Source: an uncultured Porphyromonadaceae bacterium
GTDB taxonomy: Bacteria; Bacteroidota; Bacteroidia; Bacteroidales; Muribaculaceae
Direction: 5' to 3'
Assembly (NCBI GenBank): GCA_947175265.1
Contig: CAMWMD010000008.1
Span: 24,847 to 88,846 of the forward strand
Length of the DNA: 64,000 bases
The position numbers and the translations under genes were made by a program. This document shows, in pieces, positions 45,714 through 55,319 of the stretch (position 1 is its first letter; each line of letters starts with the position of its first letter). The notes below the pieces were generated by a model. It was given only the letters and a program-made list of their open reading frames with translations, ran no database searches and was not told the origin of the DNA.

Positions 45714-46907
45714 TCAGCCTACAATGGCTGCCGTGTCTTGTGCGATCATCATCTCCTCATCTGTGGGAATGACTACCACATGCACCTTCGAATCCTTACC
45801 GGAAATCTCAATCTCCTCACCGCGGACTTTATTGGCCTCCTCATTGAAGGTGACCCCCATGAAGGCAAGTTGCTTGCATATCCTTTCGCGTGTGCCGATC
45901 TGATTCTCGCCCACGCCGCCGGTGAAGACGATGATATCTACTCCGCCGAGAACGGCAGTGTATGCGCCGATATATTTCAGTATACGGTATTCATACATAT
46001 CAAGAGCCAATGCAGCCTTCTCGTTTCCGGCAGCCACGGCAGCCTCTATATCACGCATATCGCTTGAGAGACCCGTAACGCCCGCAACACCTGATTCCTT
46101 ATTGATGAGTTTGCTGACGCCTGCCGCATCCAGCCCCTCGCGCTCCATCATATATACGAGCGCACCGGGATCGACATCCCCCACACGGGTGCCCATCATG
46201 AGGCCTTCAGTGGGAGTGAGACCCATGGATGTGTCTACGCTCTTGCCGTCGGCGATTGCTGTGATGCTTGCCCCGTTGCCGATATGGCAGGTGATGATGC
46301 GCTGCTTCTCGTAGGGTAGCCCGAGGAATTCACATGCACGGCGTGATACGTAGCGATGGCTGGTGCCGTGGAAACCGTAGCGCCGGACGCCATATTTCTC
46401 ATACGCTTCATAGGGGAGGGCATACATGTAAGCCTTGGCAGGCATGCTCTGGTGGAAGGCAGTGTCGAATACCGCTACCTGTGGCTTGTCGGGCATGAGG
46501 GCGGAGACTGCCTCGATTCCGGTGACGTTGGCCGGATTGTGGAGGGGTGCCACAGGGTAGCATTCCTTCACTTTCTCGATGACCTCGGGGGTGATGAGCA
46601 CGGATTTGTTGAACTCCTCCATACCATGCACCACGCGGTGGCCCACGGCGTCTATTTCATCGAAACTTTTGATGACACCTTCCTTCGGGTCGGTGAGGAT
46701 GTCGAGCACATTCTTCACTGCCTCTTTAGCGGTAGGCATCTCGGTAGTGATCACTTCCTTCGAGCCGTCGCGCCTCTTGAATTTCAGGAATGAATCGGGT
46801 AGGCCGATCTTCTCTACGCCGCCCTCGGCAAGCACCTCTTTATTGGCTGAATCAATGAGTTTGTATTTCACGCTGCTGCTTCCGCAGTTGAGCACAAGAA
46901 TTTTCAT
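45714..46907 (-). CDS. ackA: Acetate kinase
   Basis: 397 residues. Motifs NCGSSSVKY, FHGTSHRYVS and FTGGVGENQ. Makes ATP from acetyl phosphate. Second gene of pta-ackA, 42 bases after pta. Confidence 0.97.
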   Translation of the reverse strand: MKILVLNCGSSSVKYKLIDSANKEVLAEGGVEKIGLPDSFLKFKRRDGSKEVITTEMPTAKEAVKNVLDILTDPKEGVIKSFDEIDAVGHRVVHGMEEFNKSVLITPEVIEKVKECYPVAPLHNPANVTGIEAVSALMPDKPQVAVFDTAFHQSMPAKAYMYALPYEAYEKYGVRRYGFHGTSHRYVSRRACEFLGLPYEKQRIITCHIGNGASITAIADGKSVDTSMGLTPTEGLMMGTRVGDVDPGALVYMMEREGLDAAGVSKLINKESGVAGVTGLSSDMRDIEAAVAAGNEKAALALDMYEYRILKYIGAYTAVLGGVDIIVFTGGVGENQIGTRERICKQLAFMGVTFNEEANKVRGEEIEISGKDSKVHVVVIPTDEEMMIAQDTAAIVG

Positions 46908-46949
46908 AAGTCGGAATAAGAATATATGTTTGTTACGTGCTTGATCATT

Positions 46950-47972
46950 TCACTTTGAAGAAGCCTCTTTATCGCCGATAGCCTGGTTGCAGGTGACGAT
47001 GATTGTGTTGACGATATCTTCCACCGTAGCGCCACGTGAGAGGTCGTTGACGGGAGCCGCGAGACCCTGAAGAATCGGGCCAACTGCGCCGGCACCGGCG
47101 AGACGCTGCACAAGTTTGTAGGCGATGTTGCCAGTCTCAAGAGAGGGGAAGATGAGGGTGTTGGCATGCCCTGCCACCTCGCTGTCGGGTGCTTTCAATT
47201 TCGCTACTGAAGCGACGATGGCCGCATCCGCCTGCAATTCGCCGTCCATTTTCAGAGTCGGGTCAAGTTGCTTGGCCAAAAGTGTAGCCTCATGCACCTT
47301 GTCCACACGCGGATGGCTTGCCGAGCCACGGGTTGAGAAACTGAGCATCGCCACAACAGGGTCGAGACCCGCGATATTCTTTGTCGTCTCCGCTGTGGAA
47401 ATGGCTATCTGAGCAAGTTCCTCGGCTGTGGGATCGGGCACTACGGCGCAGTCCGCGAACACGAGCCTATGGTCTTCTCCGAAAGGCACACCCTCGGGGA
47501 GAAGCATGATGAAGGCACCGCTCACTACAGAGATGCCCGGTTTTGTCTTCAGCACCTGGAAAGCGGCTCTGAGCACGCTTGAGGTGGGGCTGAGTGCGCC
47601 GGCCACCATAGCGTCGGCGTCGCCGGCCTTGATAAGAAGGCAACCGAGATACAGAGGATTCTTTACCGTGTAGCGGGCATCCTGTAAGGTGACGCCCTTC
47701 TTTTTCCTGAGCTCGCAGAAAAGTTCGGCATATTTCTCTGTAAATTCGATATCGTCAGGATTATGGAATTCAGCCTCGGCGATATGGCTGAGTCCGAGTT
47801 CCTCCGCTTTGGCGAGGATTGCCTCCTTGTTGCCAAGGAAAATGACGTTTGCTATTTTTTTAGAAATAATTTGTTCCGCTGCCTGGAGTGTACGCGGTTC
47901 GGTAGATTCCGGGAGCACAAGACGCTGGGGATTTTCCTGCGCCTTCTTTGTAAGCCTTTCAAATAAAGTCAT
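46950..47972 (-). CDS. pta: Phosphate acetyltransferase
   Basis: About 340 residues from the ATG at 47972, short (PTA-only) form. Typical LVLPESTEPRTLQAA opening and SFSTRGSASHPRVDKV. Turns acetyl-CoA into acetyl phosphate. With ackA it gives the fermentative acetate branch. Confidence 0.96.
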   Translation of the reverse strand: MTLFERLTKKAQENPQRLVLPESTEPRTLQAAEQIISKKIANVIFLGNKEAILAKAEELGLSHIAEAEFHNPDDIEFTEKYAELFCELRKKKGVTLQDARYTVKNPLYLGCLLIKAGDADAMVAGALSPTSSVLRAAFQVLKTKPGISVVSGAFIMLLPEGVPFGEDHRLVFADCAVVPDPTAEELAQIAISTAETTKNIAGLDPVVAMLSFSTRGSASHPRVDKVHEATLLAKQLDPTLKMDGELQADAAIVASVAKLKAPDSEVAGHANTLIFPSLETGNIAYKLVQRLAGAGAVGPILQGLAAPVNDLSRGATVEDIVNTIIVTCNQAIGDKEASSK

Positions 47973-48073
47973 GGCCAAATGGGTTATTTTGTTGATTTAT
48001 AATTCATGTATCAGTGCCGACTGAGATACCGGCTGCCGGAAGCGGGGCGGGCATCTTGTCGGTAAGGTTGATG

Positions 48074-48081
48074 CAAAGATA
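48074..48081 (-). promoter_or_regulatory. Candidate -7 element for pta-ackA
   Basis: Minus strand reads TATCTTTG (TAnnTTTG); leader of about 95 bases. No clear -33 element. Confidence 0.4.
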
Positions 48082-48267
48082 TAAAAACATTTTCAGAAAC
48101 GGAGGAAATTAGTGATAAATTAAGTGAAATTTTGTCAAATTGCTTTTATCAGTTCTATCACGCCCCTTTAAAATGTATATGCGCCTCTTATTTTACATCG
48201 GCTCAAATCATGGCTCTATGTCAATTTTTTTGTAATTTTACACCCTGAACCGACTTCAACAACAGAA

Positions 48268-50211
48268 ATGAGAATAATCAAACGCCTGTATGGCTTCATA
48301 TTAAAAAGTTTCCTTCCCCTGTTTGCGATGACTTTCTTCATCGTCCTTTTCATAGTGCTCATGCAGTTTCTGTGGAAATATATCGATGACCTGGTGGGGA
48401 AGGGGCTTGAACTCTCAGTCATAGGCGAACTTTTCTTTTATGCTGCCGTGAGTATGGTGCCTATGGCGTTGCCGCTTGCCATTCTCCTCGCCAGCCTCAT
48501 GACATTCGGTAATTTCGGAGAGAAGTTCGAACTTACGGCAATGAAGGCGTCGGGAGTATCCCTTCTTAAGGCCATGAGCCCTCTGATAGTGCTCATCTCC
48601 GGTATTGCGGTAGGGGCATTCTTCTTTCAGAACGACGTGCTCCCCCACGCACAGGTTAAGATGTGGACCCTTCTCTTCTCCATGAGGCAGAAATCTCCGG
48701 AACTGGAGATTCCCGAAGGTGTCTTCTATGATCAGATTCCCGGCTATAACCTTTTTGTAGAGGGGAAGAACAGGGAGACCGGAATGCTCTATAAGGTGAT
48801 GATATATGATATCAGCAAGGGGGGCGACAACTCCACGATACTTGTGGCCGATTCCGGGCGTCTTGCCTTTACCCCTGACATGCGATACCTGTATCTTCAT
48901 CTGTTCCAAGGGGAACAGTTCGAGAATCTCCGCGAGCAGCGTAGCATTGACAAGAATGTGCCTTTTCGTCGGGAGACTTTCCTTGACAAGGAGGTGCTGA
49001 TACCTTTCGACGCAAATTTCAACCGTCTTGACGAGGGGGGGATGAGAAGGCAGTATGTCGGTAAGAATATTGCCGAACTCCGTCACTCCATAGATTCCAT
49101 AGGGGAGCGGCTTGACTCGATAGGGGGGCAATATGCGGGTGTGTTGAGAAAAGACGCTTTCCCGATATTGCGTGCTCCCGTGGCGTTGAGCAGCGGGCGC
49201 AACTCCGGAGCCAGGGCTACCTTTGAAGAGAAGGAATATCCCCCTGTCGCTATCGATACGCTCATCCTCGCGCTCACTGCCACACAAAGGGCTCAGGTGT
49301 TTGATGTGGCCGAATCCATCTCGATACGCCAGTTTAACGAGAACCAGTTCAAATCAATGAATGTGTCAGACGACAAGAGGAATCTACGTAGGCATGAGAT
49401 AGAATTGCTGAAGAAGTTCACTCTTTCGGTGGCCTGTCTTATATTCTTCTTTATAGGTGCCCCCTTGGGTGCTATAATAAGGAAGGGTGGTCTCGGCACT
49501 CCCCTTGTCATTTCTGTGCTTCTCTTCCTTGTCTATTACATAATCGACAATACGGGCTATAAGATGGCCAGGGACGGGCACTGGATAGTATGGTGCGGAA
49601 TATGGCTCTCCACTTTCGTTCTGGCTCCCCTTGGCGTATATGTCACCTATAAGGCCATGAACGATTCGGCTGTGTTTGATGCCGACCGTTACAAATCCTT
49701 CTTCCGTAAACTCATCGGGCAGAAAGTGGAGAGAAACGTAAGTTACAAGGAGGTGATAATAAACGATATATCCATACCGGAGGCGAAGGAACGCTTAGGC
49801 CGCCTCTCGGAGCAATGTCTTGATTTTTGCCGACTTTATGAGAAGAGGCTCGGATATGCGGCGTATTGGACGAAAGGCTACCCGGCTCCGGTGCTCAATA
49901 TCATAAGCCAGAATCTGGAGGATGATGTGGATTATATGACGGATTGCCGGAATTCTTTGGCTGTGAACAAACTTATGGATTTCCCCGTGATACGCAATCT
50001 TTGGCTTTATCACCCCTCTTCGTCAAAAATTGTGGCAAAGATTTGCCTGTGGCTGTTCCCCATCGGTATCCCCCTCTATCTTATCGGGCTAAAGGCACAG
50101 AAAAATCTTAAGGATGAACTTCGCCAGGTGTCAAAGGTATGCGAGGCCATAATAGATATTCTCAGTGAGGAGGAAGCATCGGAGAATACCTCGCCGTCCG
50201 AACCGGAATGA
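48268..50211 (+). CDS. LptF/LptG-family LPS export permease with long C-terminal extension
   Basis: 647 residues; LptF/G of E. coli are about 360. Three N-terminal helices, a periplasmic beta-jellyroll region (about 105-350), three more helices, then about 200 extra cytosolic residues ending in another hydrophobic segment (LWLFPIGIPLYLIG). The core matches YjgP/YjgQ (FFIGAPLGAIIRKGG). It carries LPS from the inner membrane to the Lpt bridge. The long tail seems to be a Bacteroidetes feature. Confidence 0.9.
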   Translation: MRIIKRLYGFILKSFLPLFAMTFFIVLFIVLMQFLWKYIDDLVGKGLELSVIGELFFYAAVSMVPMALPLAILLASLMTFGNFGEKFELTAMKASGVSLLKAMSPLIVLISGIAVGAFFFQNDVLPHAQVKMWTLLFSMRQKSPELEIPEGVFYDQIPGYNLFVEGKNRETGMLYKVMIYDISKGGDNSTILVADSGRLAFTPDMRYLYLHLFQGEQFENLREQRSIDKNVPFRRETFLDKEVLIPFDANFNRLDEGGMRRQYVGKNIAELRHSIDSIGERLDSIGGQYAGVLRKDAFPILRAPVALSSGRNSGARATFEEKEYPPVAIDTLILALTATQRAQVFDVAESISIRQFNENQFKSMNVSDDKRNLRRHEIELLKKFTLSVACLIFFFIGAPLGAIIRKGGLGTPLVISVLLFLVYYIIDNTGYKMARDGHWIVWCGIWLSTFVLAPLGVYVTYKAMNDSAVFDADRYKSFFRKLIGQKVERNVSYKEVIINDISIPEAKERLGRLSEQCLDFCRLYEKRLGYAAYWTKGYPAPVLNIISQNLEDDVDYMTDCRNSLAVNKLMDFPVIRNLWLYHPSSSKIVAKICLWLFPIGIPLYLIGLKAQKNLKDELRQVSKVCEAIIDILSEEEASENTSPSEPE

Positions 50212-50291
50212 AATGACATGACATGAATTTGAAGTAGAGATAATATGAATCGGAAATGATATAAATCGGCGGTATAAACCGTTGGAATACA

Positions 50292-50323
50292 AAAAGGAGC
50301 CGCTCTCACGAGTGACTCCTTTT
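50292..50323 (+). terminator. Terminator after the LptF/G gene
   Basis: AAAAGGAG (50292-50299) pairs with CTCCTTTT (50316-50323) with an inner stem; T-run on the right arm. Confidence 0.7.
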
Positions 50324-50460
50324 GTTAACAGAATAATGAATCTGTTAGTGCTTAAACTTAATGAACAAAAATCTATCTTCTTTCTTTTCACTTACTATAA
50401 CGCAGTGTTCGGAAAAGAGTTTAGAGGTTATGTGATAATTAACATTCATTAACTTTTAAA

Positions 50461-50895
50461 TCACCAACTGAGTTCCTGTCTCAAAGAATCGATTCTCTGT
50501 TGCAGGCTTTCTCTCTGGCGGTTCATCTCCTCCTGTTCAGTTTCCAGCCTGCTGAGAAGTTGACTCTTCTTAATACGGTCAAAGTTTTGGATGTCGGAAG
50601 TTATCTCCCCGGTAAGACGAAGCATAGCCTCTCTGTCCTCGTGGGGAATATTGTCAAATTCAGGAATAGCCGCCTTTATTCTTTCCAAAGTGGAGATGAT
50701 TGAGGTAGGGGTCAGTTCCGGCTGAGGGGTTTCCTCATGCTCCTCGGGTGTTGACTTCCTTTGGCGACGACGCCATGCGATAATGGAGGAATATTGCTTC
50801 TCCATATCCTTCTCCTCAAATCTACGGCGCACCTCCTCCGGTTTCCCGGCAAGGAATGACTCTTTGTAAAGAGCGATTGTCTCGGTTTTCTTCAT
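50461..50895 (-). CDS. Small coiled-coil protein, unrecognised
   Basis: 144 residues. N-terminal helix with positive patch (AWRRRQRKST, about 40-49), a Pro/Glu linker, and a C-terminal coiled coil (LETEQEEMNRQRESLQQRI). No signal peptide or known domain. Faces the lptF/G terminator. Function unknown. Confidence 0.7.
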   Translation of the reverse strand: MKKTETIALYKESFLAGKPEEVRRRFEEKDMEKQYSSIIAWRRRQRKSTPEEHEETPQPELTPTSIISTLERIKAAIPEFDNIPHEDREAMLRLTGEITSDIQNFDRIKKSQLLSRLETEQEEMNRQRESLQQRIDSLRQELSW

Positions 50896-51280
50896 ATTTA
50901 AGATACTGTGGTATTATTTATGCCATTTTGTTTATGTAAAGTTAGTAAAAATATTCAATACTCCCAATTCCCGGTGTGTCGCCCTGAAAGGAGTGGCATG
51001 GCTCTTTCATTTAAGATTCTTGTCCTTAATATCCTTTTCATGTTGCAGAATAAGCCTCACTTTTGAATCCCTTTAGCTTTCTTTACCTTTCAATTTCATA
51101 ATAATCATACCTATAAACTCTCCAAATTTCTCCTGATCTAACAGGAAATTTGAAAATTTCGCATTTTTTTATTTTTTGGAACGGAACGATTTTAACATAT
51201 TTTTAAGGTTTTTTATACTCAAATTCCTTTATTACTTATTGTCGCTTAGTTCATTACAGATTTCTCCTTATCTTGCAACA

Positions 51281-51317
51281 CGTTCCACCCCCGGAACGCT
51301 TCCGGAGTAATTCCTCC
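51281..51317. other. Overlapping alternative hairpins
   Basis: Hairpin A is CGTTCC (51281-51286) with GGAACG (51293-51298). Hairpin B is CCGGAA (51291-51296) with TTCCGG (51300-51305). They share bases, so only one can form. A third, GGAG (51304-51307) with CTCC (51314-51317), competes with B. Confidence 0.5.
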
Positions 51318-51381
51318 TCCCGTGAAATACTTTCAATGAAAATAGTCCTTGATGGAGTAGGGGGCTAAATGGCGTTTTTAT

Positions 51382-51412
51382 TTTGAAATAAGTAAAAAAT
51401 ATTTTATTTTTG
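51382..51412 (+). promoter_or_regulatory. Promoter of the que operon
   Basis: TTTG (51382-51385), 19-base spacer, TATTTTTG (51405-51412); a full match to the Bacteroidetes consensus, giving a leader of about 105 bases. Confidence 0.8.
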
Positions 51413-51419
51413 CACTTAA

Positions 51420-51524
51420 TCACTTCCGTGCATCCGGAAACAACGCTCCGAAGCCGCGGTTGTGGCCAGAACGTCGAATCAGGGATGGTGGCAGCTCCCT
51501 GAGGAATTTCACATATCAGATATT
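51420..51524 (+). promoter_or_regulatory. Structured queF leader, possible cis-regulatory RNA
   Basis: Includes a CAAC...GTTG helix (51441-51462) and the perfect stem TCAGGGA (51479-51485) / TCCCTGA (51496-51502), 22 bases before the ATG. A leader of about 100 bases before a preQ0-pathway gene would suit a riboswitch, but the preQ1-I consensus is not visible. Confidence 0.35.
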
Positions 51525-51998
51525 ATGAGAAAAGAATCAGAACTTGAAGGCGTAACGCTATTAGGCTGCCAGGGGGTGGCCTATCCTACGGATTATGCCC
51601 CTCAGATGCTTGAGACTTTTGAAAACAAGCATCCCGAAAACGAGTATGTGGTCAACTTTGACTGTCCCGAATTCACCACGCTGTGCCCCAAGACAGGACA
51701 GCCTGATTTCGGACATATCTACATCTCCTATATCCCGAGGCTGAGGATGGTGGAGAGCAAGAGCCTGAAACTTTACCTTTTCAGTTTCAGGAATCACGGA
51801 GATTTCCATGAGGATTGCGTAAATATAATAATGAAAGACCTCTGGGCTCTCATGGAGCCCCGCTATATTGAGGTGAAGGGTCTTTTCATGCCCCGTGGTG
51901 GCATTTCCATTAATCCTTTTGCCAATATGGGTGATGAGGAGCATCAGGATCTTGTAAGAAGTCGCCGCGCGATGGCTCTCGACATTAAGAAGATATGA
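51525..51998 (+). CDS. queF: NADPH-dependent 7-cyano-7-deazaguanine reductase
   Basis: 157 residues from MRKESELEG, the family start; an in-frame GTG at 51462 would add 21 residues of leader-like sequence and is rejected. Key: [17 protein letters not shown] (catalytic Cys) and [13 protein letters not shown] (QueF motif). Reduces preQ0 to preQ1. Overlaps queC as ATGA. Confidence 0.95.
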   Translation: MRKESELEGVTLLGCQGVAYPTDYAPQMLETFENKHPENEYVVNFDCPEFTTLCPKTGQPDFGHIYISYIPRLRMVESKSLKLYLFSFRNHGDFHEDCVNIIMKDLWALMEPRYIEVKGLFMPRGGISINPFANMGDEEHQDLVRSRRAMALDIKKI

Positions 51999-52657
51999 TT
52001 ATGGAGAAGGATTGCGTGATAATCTTGTCCGGTGGAATGGACAGTGTGACCCTCCTCCACTATCGTAAGGAGAGGATAGCCCTTGCCGTAAGTTTTGATT
52101 ACGGCTCGAATCATAATCACCGTGAGATAGAGTGTGCCCGTTATCAATGCGCCGTGCTCGGTATCGAGCATATCGTCATCCCCCTTGAATTTATGGGGAA
52201 GTATTTCAAGAGTTCACTCCTTGAAGGTGCCGACAGCATACCGGAGGGGCATTATGCCGACGAAAACATGAAGTCTACAGTCGTGCCATTCCGCAACGGT
52301 ATAATGCTCTCTATCGCGTGTGGCCTCGCCGAAAGTAGGGGACTCAAGCATGTGATGATGGCAAATCACGGGGGCGACCATTCGATATATCCCGATTGCA
52401 GACCTGATTTTGTGGAGGCTATGAGTGATGCGATGAAATATGGCACTTATGATGGAATCACCATAGAGGCTGCCTTCACCCACATCACCAAAGGGGATAT
52501 CGCGGCGTTGGGTAAGCGTATCGGAGTCGACTACAGCCACACCTACTCCTGCTATAAGGGTGAGGAGAAACATTGTGGCAAGTGCGGCACTTGTGTCGAG
52601 CGTAAGGAGGCCATGGCTCAGGCAGGGATAGACGACCCTACAGAATATGAGGAGTGA
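51995..52657 (+). CDS. queC: 7-cyano-7-deazaguanine synthase
   Basis: 220 residues. PP-loop [10 protein letters not shown] and a C-terminal zinc site in [12 protein letters not shown]. Converts CDG to preQ0 using ammonia and ATP. Confidence 0.96.
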   Translation: MIMEKDCVIILSGGMDSVTLLHYRKERIALAVSFDYGSNHNHREIECARYQCAVLGIEHIVIPLEFMGKYFKSSLLEGADSIPEGHYADENMKSTVVPFRNGIMLSIACGLAESRGLKHVMMANHGGDHSIYPDCRPDFVEAMSDAMKYGTYDGITIEAAFTHITKGDIAALGKRIGVDYSHTYSCYKGEEKHCGKCGTCVERKEAMAQAGIDDPTEYEE

Positions 52658-52687
52658 TGAGGGGATGTTAAGAATGATGACTTCGAT

Positions 52688-53020
52688 ATGTATTACGTTA
52701 GGAAAAGATTTGAGATAAGTGCTGCTCACCGTCTGGAGCTATCCTATCCGAGCAAATGCACACGACTTCACGGCCATAACTGGATTGTCACCGTGGAATG
52801 CCGTTCCCGCGAATTGAACAGCGAGGGGATGGTGACGGATTTCACCCATATCAAGGAATTGGTGATGGACCGTCTTGATCATGCGGTCATCAACGATGTC
52901 GTGCCGGGTAATCCTACGGCCGAGAACATAGCCAAGTGGATAGTTGACACCGTTCCGAACTGCTGGAGATGTGAGGTGCAGGAAAGCGAGGGAAACACGG
53001 CAATCTATGAGAAGGATTAA
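52688..53020 (+). CDS. queD: 6-carboxy-5,6,7,8-tetrahydropterin synthase
   Basis: 110 residues. Zinc His in SAAHRL and RLHGHNW, and catalytic Cys just before it (KCTRLHG). Makes CPH4 from dihydroneopterin triphosphate. Overlaps queE by 14 bases. Confidence 0.94.
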   Translation: MYYVRKRFEISAAHRLELSYPSKCTRLHGHNWIVTVECRSRELNSEGMVTDFTHIKELVMDRLDHAVINDVVPGNPTAENIAKWIVDTVPNCWRCEVQESEGNTAIYEKD

Positions 53021-53606
53021 GGAGATTTTCTATTCCCTGCAGGGGGAGGGTGCCCATACGGGTGTCCCTTCCGTATTCATTCGTTTTTGCGGATGTAATC
53101 TCAGATGCTCATTCTGCGATACCGACCATAGCGGAGGGGTGGATATGACCGATGAGGAGATCGCCACCGAGGCTGCGTCATATCCGGCGGAGTGGATAAT
53201 CCTTACGGGTGGTGAGCCTACACTGTCCATAGATGATGAGTTTGTGTCCTTCCTTAAGGAAAAGACCGGGAAGAGGATAGCCATAGAGACCAACGGAACG
53301 AATCCCGTGCCGGAATCGGTCGATTGGGTTACGGTATCCCCTAAAAACGGTTTCCCCGGTGGTGGCGATAACCCCATAAGGGCAGCGAGGGCAGATGAAC
53401 TTAAGGTTGTGGAGGTGGGTCAGGATCTGGAAGGGTATTTCCATCTCCCTTGTGTGGATGAAGCTACTAGGATGTATCTGCAACCCTGCTTCTTGGAAGA
53501 TGTCGGGGAGTGTGTCGCAAACAGGGAGAGGACCATACGCCGAGTGCTTTCCGACCCTCGTTGGACCCTTTCCGTTCAGATGCACAGGTTTCTTGATATT
53601 CCATAA
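53007..53606 (+). CDS. queE: 7-carboxy-7-deazaguanine synthase (radical SAM)
   Basis: About 199 residues from the ATG at 53007 (MRRIKEIFYSLQGEG). The cluster motif CGCNLRCSFCDT has the CxxxCxxC spacing. Turns CPH4 into CDG. Last gene of queF-C-D-E; a GTP cyclohydrolase (folE) is not seen here. Confidence 0.95.
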   Translation: MRRIKEIFYSLQGEGAHTGVPSVFIRFCGCNLRCSFCDTDHSGGVDMTDEEIATEAASYPAEWIILTGGEPTLSIDDEFVSFLKEKTGKRIAIETNGTNPVPESVDWVTVSPKNGFPGGGDNPIRAARADELKVVEVGQDLEGYFHLPCVDEATRMYLQPCFLEDVGECVANRERTIRRVLSDPRWTLSVQMHRFLDIP

Positions 53607-53632
53607 TCCAATAGATTCTCTGTAAATAAAGG

Positions 53633-53668
53633 AATGGCGGGCATCCCGAAAGATGTCCGCCATTTTTA
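53633..53668 (+). terminator. Terminator of the que operon
   Basis: AATGGCGGGCATC (53633-53645) pairs with GATGTCCGCCATT (53652-53664), one G-T wobble, then TTT. Confidence 0.8.
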
Positions 53669-53683
53669 TGCGTCTGTTTAAGG

Positions 53684-54505
53684 TCAAGCCTCCGACTTCT
53701 TGGAGAATTTCCTCTTCGGTTTTGCCGGTGCAACTTCCGGCTCATCCTGCTGCACACCCACGAGGGCACCGTCTACCATGATACGTCCGCAATACTCGCA
53801 GACAATCACTTTCTTGTGCATCTTTATCTCAAGACGGCGCTGAGGCGGGATGCGGTTGAAGCAACCGCCGCAAGCCTCACGCTGCACGGTCACGATGCCG
53901 AGGCCGTTTCTCGCATTCTTCCTGATACGCTTGAAGGCGGCGAGGGTATAGTCGTCGATTTTGGATTCAAGATCCTTCACCTTAATCTTTATATTCTCCT
54001 CTTCGAGACGGGTTTCGTTGACGATATCCTCAAGTTCCTTCTTCTTCTCCTCAAGGATATGTGTGTTGTCGGCCAGACCCTCCTCTGCGCGGACTATCTC
54101 AGCAGCCTTCTGCTCCTGTTTCTCGTTAGCCTCACGGATATTCTTCTCGGCGAGTTCTATCTCGAGCCCTTCGAATTCCTTCTCTTTCTCGAGGAAAGCA
54201 AACTCACGGTTGTTGCGTACGTTCTCGATTTGCTCCTCATAGCGGGCAATCTTTTCCTTGCGCTCCTCAATCTCCCCTTTCTTCTTGACCACGAAAGCCT
54301 TCAGGCTCTCAATCTCCTCCTTATGTTTCTGGATACGGGTCTGATAGCGGATTATTTCGTCTTCGAGGTCTTTCACCTCATTAGGCAGTTCGCCGCGCTG
54401 AATCTTTATTGCATCAATCTTTGACAGGTAGGTCTGGAGTTGAAAAAGATTCTGAAGGCGTTCCTCCACGCTGCGTTCCTTATCAATCTTTTTATCGGTA
54501 GCCAT
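53684..54505 (-). CDS. Coiled-coil protein with C4-type zinc ribbon
   Basis: 273 residues. A long coiled coil (about 15-205) precedes a zinc ribbon with CGGCFNRI and CEYCGRI (four Cys), then a basic tail (PAKPKRKFSKKSEA). The pair with Nif3 downstream of a synthetase is conserved widely. Possibly RNA or ribosome linked; function not proven. Third gene after aspS and nif3. Confidence 0.85.
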   Translation of the reverse strand: MATDKKIDKERSVEERLQNLFQLQTYLSKIDAIKIQRGELPNEVKDLEDEIIRYQTRIQKHKEEIESLKAFVVKKKGEIEERKEKIARYEEQIENVRNNREFAFLEKEKEFEGLEIELAEKNIREANEKQEQKAAEIVRAEEGLADNTHILEEKKKELEDIVNETRLEEENIKIKVKDLESKIDDYTLAAFKRIRKNARNGLGIVTVQREACGGCFNRIPPQRRLEIKMHKKVIVCEYCGRIMVDGALVGVQQDEPEVAPAKPKRKFSKKSEA

Positions 54506-54530
54506 AGGCGTATTTTGTGTTATTTGTTTC

Positions 54531-55319
54531 TTACAGATACTTTATAGGATTGGTCTCGCGTTCGGAATAATACGTGACGCATCCCGGAAAACTCTCACGA
54601 ATGATTCTTGAAAAAATCTCCTTGGTGATGATCTCACTCTCGAAATGGCCGATATCGGCTATGATTATGTCAAGGCCGTAGGAAGTGAAGTCGTGATATT
54701 TCACATCCCCGGTCACGATTATATCCGCTCCCGAGAATATGGCATCCTTGATGAGCGACGCTCCCGAGCCGCTGCAGACAGCCACTTTCCTCACCACCAA
54801 TTGCGGCGACTGGCCGGAATAGCGCAGCGACTTCACCTTGAAGGCTTCCTTCACTTTCCTCAGGAACTCTATCTTGGGTGTAGGCTGCACATCCCCGAAA
54901 ATACCGAACCCTGTTGAGGCATCACCCTCTTTGGGGTCGAGCACTTTAAGGTCAGACAGTTTCAGGATATGGGCCATCTCGTAGCTTACCCCTTCCCTTG
55001 CGGAATCAAGGTTGGTATGCGCCGCATAGATCGCCACATTCTCGCGTATCGCCTTCATGACAATCCTCTCGGTAGCAGTCTTTCCGGTTATCTCCTTCAA
55101 TCCTTTGAAAAGGAGGGGATGATGGGAGACTATGAGATTGCAGTGGCGTTCAAGTGCCTCGTTGAGGATCTCTTCAGTCACGTCAAGGCATAGAAGCACG
55201 GCCGAGACCTCCATATCGGGATTCCCGATCTGGAGGCCGGCGTTATCATACGACTCCTGAAGCCTTTTGGGAGCAAATGTCTCTATGGCTTCTGCAATCT
55301 CTCTTACTGTTGTTTTCAT
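54531..55319 (-). CDS. Nif3-like dinuclear metal centre protein
   Basis: 262 residues. The short (non-fused) Nif3 form, with metal His in [10 protein letters not shown] and [11 protein letters not shown] and the end part HFESE. Also annotated as type 2 GTP cyclohydrolase in databases; that activity is not certain. Overlaps aspS as ATGA. Confidence 0.9.
   Translation of the reverse strand: MKTTVREIAEAIETFAPKRLQESYDNAGLQIGNPDMEVSAVLLCLDVTEEILNEALERHCNLIVSHHPLLFKGLKEITGKTATERIVMKAIRENVAIYAAHTNLDSAREGVSYEMAHILKLSDLKVLDPKEGDASTGFGIFGDVQPTPKIEFLRKVKEAFKVKSLRYSGQSPQLVVRKVAVCSGSGASLIKDAIFSGADIIVTGDVKYHDFTSYGLDIIIADIGHFESEIITKEIFSRIIRESFPGCVTYYSERETNPIKYL

Larger units (their letters stand above)
50896..51524. 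other. AT-rich gap upstream of queF
   Basis: About 630 bases. Holds the start region of the coiled-coil gene (minus), then an AT-rich stretch with long T-runs and no credible gene. 51281-51317 holds overlapping, mutually exclusive hairpins, 51382-51412 a consensus promoter, and 51420-51524 the queF leader with a 7-base stem at 51479-51502. Confidence 0.65.

Noticed and set aside
48415..49287. 290-residue minus-strand frame opposite the LptF/G gene
   Set aside because: Lies wholly inside a well-supported membrane protein gene.
51420..51524. Classic preQ1-I riboswitch
   Set aside because: Neither the C-rich loop nor the A-rich tail ending in AACTA is present.
51462..51524. GTG start for QueF
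   Set aside because: Would run through the leader stem and add residues absent from the family; MRKESELEG at 51525 is the usual start.
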